NCBI GenBank assembly: GCA_902462065.1
Contig: CABQAK010000046.1
Location: 1-14,369 of the forward strand
Length of the DNA: 14,369 bases
Source of the DNA: an uncultured Collinsella sp.
GTDB lineage: Bacteria > Actinomycetota > Coriobacteriia > Coriobacteriales > Coriobacteriaceae
Direction: 5' to 3'
Below are positions 7,782 to 13,957 of this stretch, in pieces. The notes under the pieces are model-generated. The model was not told where the DNA came from and did not search any database. It worked only from the letters and a program-made list of their open reading frames with translations. The translations under genes and the position numbers were made by a program. Each line of letters starts with the position of its first letter. Position 1 is the first letter of the stretch.

Positions 7782-7887
7782 TTACTCGGGCAGAACCGAC
7801 TCGGTTTTGTCCGAGTAAACTCGAGCATAAACTGATCCATGCGATACAATTAACTCGGACAAAACCGAGTCGGAAGGAACCGAGTAA
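7782..7887. repeat. 106-bp dyad of six ACTCGG/CCGAGT elements flanking the ATPase promoter
   Basis: Two arms face each other symmetrically about 7834.5. The inner cores (7796-7816 and 7853-7873) are exact 21-bp reverse complements, each containing a smaller palindrome, ACTCGGTTTTGTCCGAGT or its complement. The outer elements TTACTCGG (7782-7789) and CCGAGTAA (7880-7887) also match exactly, while the six bases between core and outer element differ in the two arms. Element order is forward, forward, reverse / forward, reverse, reverse. The right arm covers the probable transcription start, the ribosome binding site GGAAGGA (7872-7878) and the base before the GTG start of the ATPase gene. This looks like a cooperative operator; in RNA the right arm could also form alternative hairpins around the ribosome binding site. 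The symmetry is read directly; the function is inferred. Confidence 0.85.
7845..7850 (+). promoter_or_regulatory. Candidate -10 box of the ATPase gene
   Basis: TACAAT lies between the two arms of the dyad and would place the transcription start near 7857, inside the right arm. No good -35 is found at 16-18 bp upstream (the sequence there is around TCGAGCAT), so the promoter is predicted to be weak or activator-dependent. Confidence 0.5.
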
Positions 7888-9270
7888 GTGGAATTTATTG
7901 GCAGGGAGCGTGAGCTCGCCCGTATTAAGAAAACGCTCAAAGCACCCGAGCAGCGCAATGTTCTCATTTACGGCAGGCGTCGCGTCGGAAAAAGTGAGCT
8001 CATCAAGCAGGCGCTAACCGATTTGTCGGACGTCGCAACGGTCTATTACGAGTGCCGCCAAACCTCCGAGGCAGACAACCTCGAGAGTCTGTCCGTCCTT
8101 GTTGCTGAAGCGCTGAGCTTTCCTCCGCTCGCCTTCACAGGCATCCGCGAGCTCATCGAATTTCTGTTTGCCCAAGCTAAAGACAAGAACATTACCCTCG
8201 TTCTCGACGAATACCCCTACTTGAGAGATGCGGTTAAAGGCCTAGACAGCATTCTTCAGACCTCAATCGACGCCCACAGGGAAGACTCACGTTTAAACAT
8301 TGTCCTGTGCGGCTCCTACGTTGAGATTATGAAATCCCTCATCGAGCATGAAAGCCCCCTCTACGGGCGAATTGATCTCGCGCTTGAGCTTAAGCCCATG
8401 GATTACTTTGACGCTGCGAAGTTCTATCCCGCGTTCTCGCCCGAGGACAAGGTGCGGCTCTATAGCGTTTTTGGCGGTATCCCCTTTTACAATCGCCTCA
8501 TCGATCAATCCCAAAGCGTACGCGACAACATCATCGAGCTCGTCACGGAACCTGGCGCCCGCTTAGAAAGCGAGGTGCCGTCCTATCTCAACGCCGAGAT
8601 CTCGAAGATGACCAACGCCAACGAAGTTTTCGGGGCTCTCGCACAAGGCTACTCCCGTTGGGGGGACGTGCTGGCACAGTCGCACGTCTCGAGCGGTCCG
8701 GCCATGGCAGACGTGCTCGACAAGCTCATGTCACTCGAAATCGTCCAAAAGCGTGCACCCATCAACGACCCTACGAACAAGCGCAAGTCTGGCTACTTTG
8801 TAGTGGATCCGCTTTCGCTCTTTTACTATCGCTATGTTTTCCGCAATGCCTCAGCGCGTCAGCTGCTCGACTCGGAAGTCTTCTATGATCGTCACGTCTT
8901 CCAAGACTTCGAGGAAAACTACGTTCCTCATATGTTCGAGGAGATCTGCCGTCAATACCTCGTGCGGCAGAACAGGACCGGCAAGATCGAACCGGCTTTC
9001 GACGCCATAGGCAAGTACTGGTACGACGACCCCGCAAACAAAACGAGCGGCGAATTCGATGTGGTAACGCAAGACCCCGAGGGCTACGCATTCTACGAAG
9101 CAAAGTTCCGCAAATCCCCCATCACGCAAAAAATGGTCGACGAGGAAATCGCCCAAGTCGAGGCAACGGGACTCAAGTGCCATCGCTATGGATTCTTCTC
9201 CCGTTCGGGCTTCGAAGCTGGCGAAAGCGATCGAACCGTCTTCATCGACCTGCCGCAGATGTTTGGATAG
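7888..9270 (+). CDS. ATPase_2/DUF234-type ATPase with winged helix and PD-(D/E)xK nuclease-like C-terminus
   Basis: The product is 460 residues, starting at GTG with GGAAGGA nine bases upstream. Domains in order: 'EFIGREREL' entry motif; Walker A GRRRVGKS (29-36); Walker B LVLDEY (104-109); a 'VLCGSYVEIM' sensor-type strand (139-148); a winged-helix-like region (~245-305, 'YSRWGDVLAQSHV...VLDKLMSLEIVQKRAP'); then the DUF234 tail with 'GEFDVV' (388-393) and 'YEAKFRK' (403-409). Asp391 and Glu404-x-Lys406 fit the catalytic D...ExK of PD-(D/E)xK nucleases. Length and order match the archaeal-type ATPase family common in archaea and in gut anaerobes, whose role is largely unknown; genome defence, addiction or mobile-element maintenance have been suspected. 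It has no operon partner: the gene stands alone behind the 106-bp ACTCGG dyad, and no clear terminator follows. Base composition appears less G+C-rich than the topoisomerase genes downstream (by eye, not computed), consistent with transfer. Confidence 0.9.
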   Translation: MEFIGRERELARIKKTLKAPEQRNVLIYGRRRVGKSELIKQALTDLSDVATVYYECRQTSEADNLESLSVLVAEALSFPPLAFTGIRELIEFLFAQAKDKNITLVLDEYPYLRDAVKGLDSILQTSIDAHREDSRLNIVLCGSYVEIMKSLIEHESPLYGRIDLALELKPMDYFDAAKFYPAFSPEDKVRLYSVFGGIPFYNRLIDQSQSVRDNIIELVTEPGARLESEVPSYLNAEISKMTNANEVFGALAQGYSRWGDVLAQSHVSSGPAMADVLDKLMSLEIVQKRAPINDPTNKRKSGYFVVDPLSLFYYRYVFRNASARQLLDSEVFYDRHVFQDFEENYVPHMFEEICRQYLVRQNRTGKIEPAFDAIGKYWYDDPANKTSGEFDVVTQDPEGYAFYEAKFRKSPITQKMVDEEIAQVEATGLKCHRYGFFSRSGFEAGESDRTVFIDLPQMFG

Positions 9271-9312
9271 GACAGGACAGGTCCCTCCCGCATTCCAAGC
9301 ATTCATTATCTA

Positions 9313-9330
9313 ATCGAACGATTGTTCGAT
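9313..9330. promoter_or_regulatory. 18-bp palindrome upstream of the topoisomerase operon (candidate operator)
   Basis: ATCGAAC (9313-9319) and GTTCGAT (9324-9330) are exact reverse complements around GATT. No T-tract follows, so it is not a terminator for the ATPase gene. Its form resembles operators of TetR-type or similar dimeric repressors, and it lies about 100 nt before the GyrB-like start. A possible -35 (TTGACT, 9377-9382) follows, but no well-spaced -10 is evident. Confidence 0.4.
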
Positions 9331-9427
9331 GGATTTCGTGTTGGCTGGAATCGTCTGTGGGCTGGGCTATGCTACCTTGACTATCTATATGACTTAAACG
9401 CAGCAAAGGAGCACCGAGAGAGCGAGT

Positions 9428-11425
9428 ATGGCAAAAAACACCGCAAACTATGGTAACGACAGCATCCGCCAGCTCAAAGACGAGGAACGCGTACGTCTTC
9501 GCCCTGCCGTTATCTTTGGCTCGGACGGACTCGATGGCTGCGCGCATGCCGCCTTCGAGATTCTGTCCAACGCCGTTGACGAGGCACGCCAGGGCTACGG
9601 CAAGCTCATCACCCTTACCGCCTTTCGCGATGGCTCCATTCAGGTAGAGGATAACGGCCGTGGCTGCCCGCTCGACTGGAACCCTTCCGAGAAGCGCTTT
9701 AACTGGGAGCTCGTCTTCTGCGAGCTCTACGCCGGCGGCAAGTACAACAACAACCAGGGCGGCGACTACGACTTCTCGCTCGGTACCAACGGCCTGGGCT
9801 CGTGCGCGACCCAGTACGCATCCGAGTACATGGACGTCACGGTTTGGCGCGACGGCAACAAGTACTCCCTGCACTTTAAGAAGGGCAAGGTCGTCGGTGC
9901 CAAAAAGAAGGCACTCGAGATTGAGCCCAGCAACGAGGACCGTACCGGCACCACCATCAAGTGGCGCCCCGATCTTGAAGTCTTTACCTCCATCAGTATC
10001 CCCCACGAGTGGTATCGCGAGACCATGCGCCGCCAGGCCGTGGTCAACGCCAACGTGACCTTCCGCCTGCGCATCGAGGGCGACGATGGCGAGTTTTCCG
10101 AAGAGGATTTTTGCTACCCCAAGGGCATCGAGGACTACGTGCTCGAGAAGGTCGGTACCGACTACCTTACCGAGCCTTTCTTTATCGAGGCCGACCGTCG
10201 CGGTCGCGACCGCGAGGACCTGCCCGACTACAACGTAAAGATCACCGCGTGCATGTGCTTCTCGCGCACCTTCATGATGCAGGAGTACTACCACAACTCG
10301 TCGTGGCTCGAGAACGGCGGCTCGCCCGAGAAGGCGGCTCGTAGCGCTCTGACCAGCGCCATCGATGCCTACATCAAGCAACAGGGCAAGTACAACAAAA
10401 ACGAGAGCGGCATTAAGTGGCAGGACGTCCAGGACTGCCTGGTGCTGGTGACCAACTGCTTCTCCACCCAGACGTCCTACGAGAACCAGACCAAGAAGGC
10501 CATCAATAACCGCTTTATCCAGCAGGCCATGACGGCCTTCTTTAAGGAGCGCCTCTCGACCTACTTGATCGAGAACAAAGACGCCGCCAACAAGATCATG
10601 GAGCAGGTGCTCATCAACAAGCGCTCGCGCGAGAACGCCGAAAAGACGCGTCAGAGTATCAAGACCAACCTGCAGCAAAAGACCGACATGGCCAACCGCG
10701 TGCAGAAGTTCATCGACTGCCGCTCCAAGGACAAGAGCCGCCGCGAGATCTACATCGTAGAGGGCGACTCGGCAGCAGGCGCCATTCGCACCTCGCGCGA
10801 TGCCGAGTTCCAGGGCGTCATGCCCGTCCGCGGTAAGATCCTCAACTGCCTGAAGGAGGACTATCCGCGCATCTTTAAGTCCGACATCATCATGGACCTC
10901 ATGCGCGTGCTGGGCTGCGGCGTGGAGATCAAGGACAAGCGCATCAAGAACCTTGGCGCCTTTGACCTGGACAACCTCAACTGGAACAAGGTCATTATCT
11001 GTACGGATGCCGACGTCGACGGTTATCACATCCGCACGCTCGTGCTCACCATGCTCTATCGCCTGGTGCCCACGCTTATCGACGAGGGTTACGTGTATAT
11101 CGCCGAGTCGCCGCTCTACGAGATCAACTGCAAAGAAAAGACCTACTTTGCCTACACCGAGCTCGAGAAGAACGGCATCCTCAAAGAGATCGGCGACCAA
11201 AAGTGCTCGATCAACCGCTCCAAGGGTCTTGGTGAGAACGATCCGGACATGATGTGGCTCACCACCATGAATCCCGAGACGCGTCGCCTGATCAAGGTGG
11301 AGCCCGAGGACGTCACCAAGATGGAAACCATGTTCAACCTGTTGCTGGGCAACAACGAGGCAGGCCGCAAGCGCCATATCTCCGAGCACGGCAAGGAATA
11401 CCTGGACCAACTGGACCTGCAATAG
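9428..11425 (+). CDS. Divergent type IIA topoisomerase, GyrB/ParE-like ATPase subunit
   Basis: This 665-residue subunit drives strand passage with ATP. The GHKL ATPase is visible: 'AAFEILSNAVDEA' with catalytic-type Glu44 and Mg-binding Asn48, 'VEDNGRG' (73-79) with Asp75, and the lid 'FSLGTNGLGS' (116-125). The transducer region follows, then the TOPRIM domain with 'EGDSAAGA' (445-452) and 'CTDADVDGYHIRTL' (Asp527, Asp529, Asp531). The tail carries 'SKGLGENDPDMMWLTTMNPETRRLIKV', the family's C-terminal signature. Many usual residues are altered (EGDSAAG instead of EGDSAGG; the G-T-N-G-L-G lid instead of G-L-H-G-V-G), so it is an accessory or topoisomerase IV-like enzyme rather than the canonical gyrase. 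GAGAGAG lies five bases before the ATG; a stronger AAAGGAG (9405-9411) is 16 bases away. The GyrA-like partner follows 45 nt downstream. Confidence 0.93.
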   Translation: MAKNTANYGNDSIRQLKDEERVRLRPAVIFGSDGLDGCAHAAFEILSNAVDEARQGYGKLITLTAFRDGSIQVEDNGRGCPLDWNPSEKRFNWELVFCELYAGGKYNNNQGGDYDFSLGTNGLGSCATQYASEYMDVTVWRDGNKYSLHFKKGKVVGAKKKALEIEPSNEDRTGTTIKWRPDLEVFTSISIPHEWYRETMRRQAVVNANVTFRLRIEGDDGEFSEEDFCYPKGIEDYVLEKVGTDYLTEPFFIEADRRGRDREDLPDYNVKITACMCFSRTFMMQEYYHNSSWLENGGSPEKAARSALTSAIDAYIKQQGKYNKNESGIKWQDVQDCLVLVTNCFSTQTSYENQTKKAINNRFIQQAMTAFFKERLSTYLIENKDAANKIMEQVLINKRSRENAEKTRQSIKTNLQQKTDMANRVQKFIDCRSKDKSRREIYIVEGDSAAGAIRTSRDAEFQGVMPVRGKILNCLKEDYPRIFKSDIIMDLMRVLGCGVEIKDKRIKNLGAFDLDNLNWNKVIICTDADVDGYHIRTLVLTMLYRLVPTLIDEGYVYIAESPLYEINCKEKTYFAYTELEKNGILKEIGDQKCSINRSKGLGENDPDMMWLTTMNPETRRLIKVEPEDVTKMETMFNLLLGNNEAGRKRHISEHGKEYLDQLDLQ

Positions 11426-11470
11426 CAGCAAATCGATAACGACGGCCCATAAGAAGTTCAAGAGGATATC

Positions 11471-13711
11471 GTGGCAAAGAAGAAAACGAAGAACCAGCCA
11501 AAGAAAAAGCAGGTCAACGCCGAAAACGTCATCGGCCTGCACTCCGAGGTCACCGACCAGCCGATCACGCAGACGCTCGAGGTCAACTACATGCCCTACG
11601 CCATGAGCGTCAACGTCTCGCGTGCGTTCCCCGAGATCGACGGCTTTAAGCCCTCGCACCGCAAGCTGCTCTACACCATGTACAAGATGGGTCTGCTCAA
11701 GGGCGAGCGCCAGAAGAGCGCCAACATCGTGGGCCAGACCATGAAGCTCAACCCGCACGGCGATGCCGCGATCTACGAGACAATGGTGCGCCTGGCCACC
11801 GGCAACGAGGCGCTGCTCGCCCCCTTCGTGGAGTCGAAGGGCAACTTTGGCAAGTACTATTCGGGCGATCTGAGCTACGCCGCCTCGCGTTATACCGAGG
11901 CCAAGCTCTCCCCCATCAGCGCCGAGATTTTTAAGGACATCGACAAGGACCCGGTGGACTTCGTCGACAGCTACGACGGCGCCATGAAGGAGCCGCGCCT
12001 GCTGCCCACCACGTTCCCCAACATCCTCGTCTCGGCCAACAAGGGCATCGGCGTCGCCATGGCGTCCGACATCTGCGGTTTTAACCTCAACGAGGTCTGC
12101 ACCGCCACCATGCACTACCTGCAGGATCCCGACTGCGACCTGCTCGAGTACATGCCCATGCCTGACTTCTCGACCGGCGGCGAGATTATCTATCGCCGCG
12201 AGGAGATGGAGAAAATCGTCGAGACCGGCCTGGGCAGCTTCCAGATCCGCTCCCGCTGGCGCTGGATTCCCGAAGAGCGCATCATCGAGGTCTACGAGAT
12301 CCCCTACACCACCAAGACCGATGTCATCATCGAGCGCATCGTCAAGCTCTCCAAAGAGGGCAAGGTCAAGGAGATTGCCGACATCCGCGACGAAACCGAC
12401 CTTTCGGGCCTGCGCATCGCCATCGACCTTAAGCGCGGCGTCGACCCCGACAAGCTCATGGCCAAGCTCTATCGCTCGACCACGCTGCAGGATTCGTTCT
12501 CGTGCAACTTCAACGTGCTGGTCGATGGTTACCCCCGCGTTATGGGCGTGCGCCAGATCTTGCACGAGTGGGTCAAGTGGCGTATTGAGTCCACGCGTCG
12601 CCGCATTAACTTTGACCTGGGCAAAAAGTCCGAGCGCCTGCACCTGCTGCACGGCCTCGAGGCAATCCTGCTCGACATCGACAAGGCCATCGCCATCATC
12701 CGCGGCACCAAGCTCGAGGCCGAGGTCGTGCCCAACCTTATGAAGGGTTTCGACATCGACGAGACCCAGGCCGAGTTTGTTGCCGAGCTCAAGCTCCGCA
12801 ACATCAACGAGGAGTACATCCTCAACCGCACCAAGGACATCGCTAAGCTTGAGGGCGAGATTGCCGAGCTTGAGGAGATCCTCTCCAGCGAGGAGAACAT
12901 CAAGAAGGTCATCAGCGACGAGCTGGCCGCGGTCAACAAGAAGTACGTGATGCCGCGCCGCACGGGCAGGATCGAGCCCCATGAGGTTATCGAAGTAAGC
13001 TTGGAGCCCGAGGTCGAGGAGTACCCGGTCACCATCATGCTCTCGCGCGATGGCTACCTTAAGAAGATGACGGACCGCGTACTCAAAAAGGCGACCACGC
13101 TCAAGTACAAGGACGGCGACAAGCCCTTTATCGAGTTCCCGTCCTCCAACACCCACGAGCTGCTGGTCTTTACCAACAAGAGCCAGGTGTACAAGTGCAA
13201 GGTTGCGGCGTTTGAGGACACCAAGTCGACCCAGCTGGGCTCGTACCTGCCGACCGATCTTGAGATGGAACCCGACGAGAGTGTCATCTGGGTCATCGAC
13301 CCCGAGGACTACAAAGCCGACGTGCTGTTCGTCTTTGAGAACGGCCGCGTAGTGCGCGTCGCGCTTTCTGGATACGTCACCAAGACCAACCGCAAGCGCC
13401 TCAAGAACGCCATCTACGGTGGCAGCAAGCTGCTGTATGCCCAAGTGCTCAAGGAAGATCGCGACATCGCGCTGGTCTCGAGCGACTATCGCCTGATGAA
13501 CTTCAACACATCGCTGCTCAAGACCAAGACGACCACCAACACGCAGGGCGTCCAGGCCTTTACGGCCAAGAAGGGCCGCTCGGTCACCACCGTCGGCACG
13601 ACCGAGGAAATCCTCGGCGCCGGCGTCTCGGCCGAGAAGTTCACCGCGCAGAGCCTGCCTTCTGCCGGTGCCCTCATGAAGGAAAACGACATGCCGAGCC
13701 TGTTTGACTAG
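11471..13711 (+). CDS. Divergent type IIA topoisomerase, GyrA/ParC-like cleavage subunit
   Basis: The 746-residue partner subunit cuts and rejoins DNA. The N-terminal tail is Lys-rich (2-16). 'YAMSVNVSRAFPEIDGFKPSHRKLLYTMYKMG' leads to the winged helix, with 'NPHGDAAIYETMVRLA' in the quinolone-pocket position and catalytic Tyr141 in 'AASRYTEAKLSP'. The tower and coiled-coil region ('ELKLRNINEEYILNRTKDIAKLEGEIAELEEIL') extends to about residue 480. The C-terminal domain (~510-700) shows about four blade-like repeats ('VTIMLSRDGYLKKM', 'LLVFTNKSQVYKCKV', 'VLFVFENGRVVRVAL', 'IALVSSDYRLMNF') instead of six and lacks a GyrA box (QRRGGKG), so DNA wrapping like that of gyrase is not expected; decatenation or relaxation is likelier. 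It starts at GTG with AGAGGA (11461-11466) close upstream and is surely co-transcribed with the preceding gene. Confidence 0.93.
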   Translation: MAKKKTKNQPKKKQVNAENVIGLHSEVTDQPITQTLEVNYMPYAMSVNVSRAFPEIDGFKPSHRKLLYTMYKMGLLKGERQKSANIVGQTMKLNPHGDAAIYETMVRLATGNEALLAPFVESKGNFGKYYSGDLSYAASRYTEAKLSPISAEIFKDIDKDPVDFVDSYDGAMKEPRLLPTTFPNILVSANKGIGVAMASDICGFNLNEVCTATMHYLQDPDCDLLEYMPMPDFSTGGEIIYRREEMEKIVETGLGSFQIRSRWRWIPEERIIEVYEIPYTTKTDVIIERIVKLSKEGKVKEIADIRDETDLSGLRIAIDLKRGVDPDKLMAKLYRSTTLQDSFSCNFNVLVDGYPRVMGVRQILHEWVKWRIESTRRRINFDLGKKSERLHLLHGLEAILLDIDKAIAIIRGTKLEAEVVPNLMKGFDIDETQAEFVAELKLRNINEEYILNRTKDIAKLEGEIAELEEILSSEENIKKVISDELAAVNKKYVMPRRTGRIEPHEVIEVSLEPEVEEYPVTIMLSRDGYLKKMTDRVLKKATTLKYKDGDKPFIEFPSSNTHELLVFTNKSQVYKCKVAAFEDTKSTQLGSYLPTDLEMEPDESVIWVIDPEDYKADVLFVFENGRVVRVALSGYVTKTNRKRLKNAIYGGSKLLYAQVLKEDRDIALVSSDYRLMNFNTSLLKTKTTTNTQGVQAFTAKKGRSVTTVGTTEEILGAGVSAEKFTAQSLPSAGALMKENDMPSLFD

Positions 13712-13747
13712 AGCGACGGCAACGAGACCGTTAGATACTTCTCAAAT

Positions 13748-13796
13748 CGACGAGGCCCGGAACGCAACGGCATTGCGCCCGGGACTCGTCGTTTTT
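13748..13796 (+). terminator. Rho-independent terminator of the topoisomerase operon
   Basis: CGACGAG (13748-13754) pairs with CTCGTCG (13785-13791). One mismatch in, CCCGG (13756-13760) pairs with CCGGG (13779-13783), and the stem is capped by CGCAA (13763-13767)/TTGCG (13773-13777) with loop CGGCA. TTTTT (13792-13796) follows immediately. The hairpin is 37 bases after the stop codon of the GyrA-like gene. Confidence 0.92.
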
Positions 13797-13805
13797 CTTC
13801 TCAAC

Positions 13806-13855
13806 TTTTTTTAACGCAGATAAATTGATTTCTGCTTATTTTTCTGCGTAAAAAA
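13806..13855 (+). promoter_or_regulatory. Inverted repeat overlapping a candidate promoter for the downstream ATPase remnant
   Basis: The left arm TTTTTTAACGCAGA ends at 13820 and the right arm TCTGCGTAAAAAA spans 13843-13855; they are reverse complements except for one missing T. Within the interval TTGATT (13825-13830) and TAAAAA (13849-13854) are 18 bp apart, a fair sigma-70 promoter, with the right arm covering the -10. A third partial element TCTGC (13831-13835) lies inside. The layout suggests a repressor site controlling rightward transcription. The region is distinctly A+T-rich compared with the genes to its left. Confidence 0.5.
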
Positions 13856-13892
13856 TGTCAGCGTCACTGCTTCGATGCCCTTTGGTCAGCCG

Positions 13893-13949
13893 TTAGCAAA
13901 ACTTGCAAAAGTTAGCAAAAGTTGCAAAAATTAGCAAAACCTGCAAAGG
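13893..13949 (+). repeat. Three 19-bp tandem repeats
   Basis: The copies are TTAGCAAAACTTGCAAAAG (13893-13911), TTAGCAAAAGTTGCAAAAA (13912-13930) and TTAGCAAAACCTGCAAAGG (13931-13949). Each is itself two half-units, TTAGCAAAA plus (C/T)TGCAAA. They lie between the candidate promoter at 13825-13854 and the first recognisable codons of the ATPase remnant, so they would be in its leader. They could be iterated binding sites or the debris of a deletion; the count of three may vary between strains. Confidence 0.85.
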
Positions 13950-13957
13950 GGCCACCA

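Noticed and set aside
7487..7849. A 121-codon N-terminal extension of the lipoprotein
   Set aside because: It would bury a perfect lipoprotein signal in mid-protein, has no ribosome binding site at its start, and translates the ACTCGG repeats into 'TKPSRFCPSK'.
9271..9300. GGACAGGTCC as a terminator for the ATPase gene
   Set aside because: The arms are only four bases and no T-tract follows.
9242..13444. A 1400-codon open frame on the minus strand opposite both topoisomerase genes
   Set aside because: It is antisense to two proteins with complete catalytic motifs. Long stop-free antisense frames arise from strong G/C third-position bias, and its translation is low-complexity Leu/Val/Asp/His/Gly with no family features and no ribosome binding site.
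13893..13949. CRISPR-like tandem repeats
   Set aside because: The 19-bp units are directly abutting with no spacers, and no cas gene is present.
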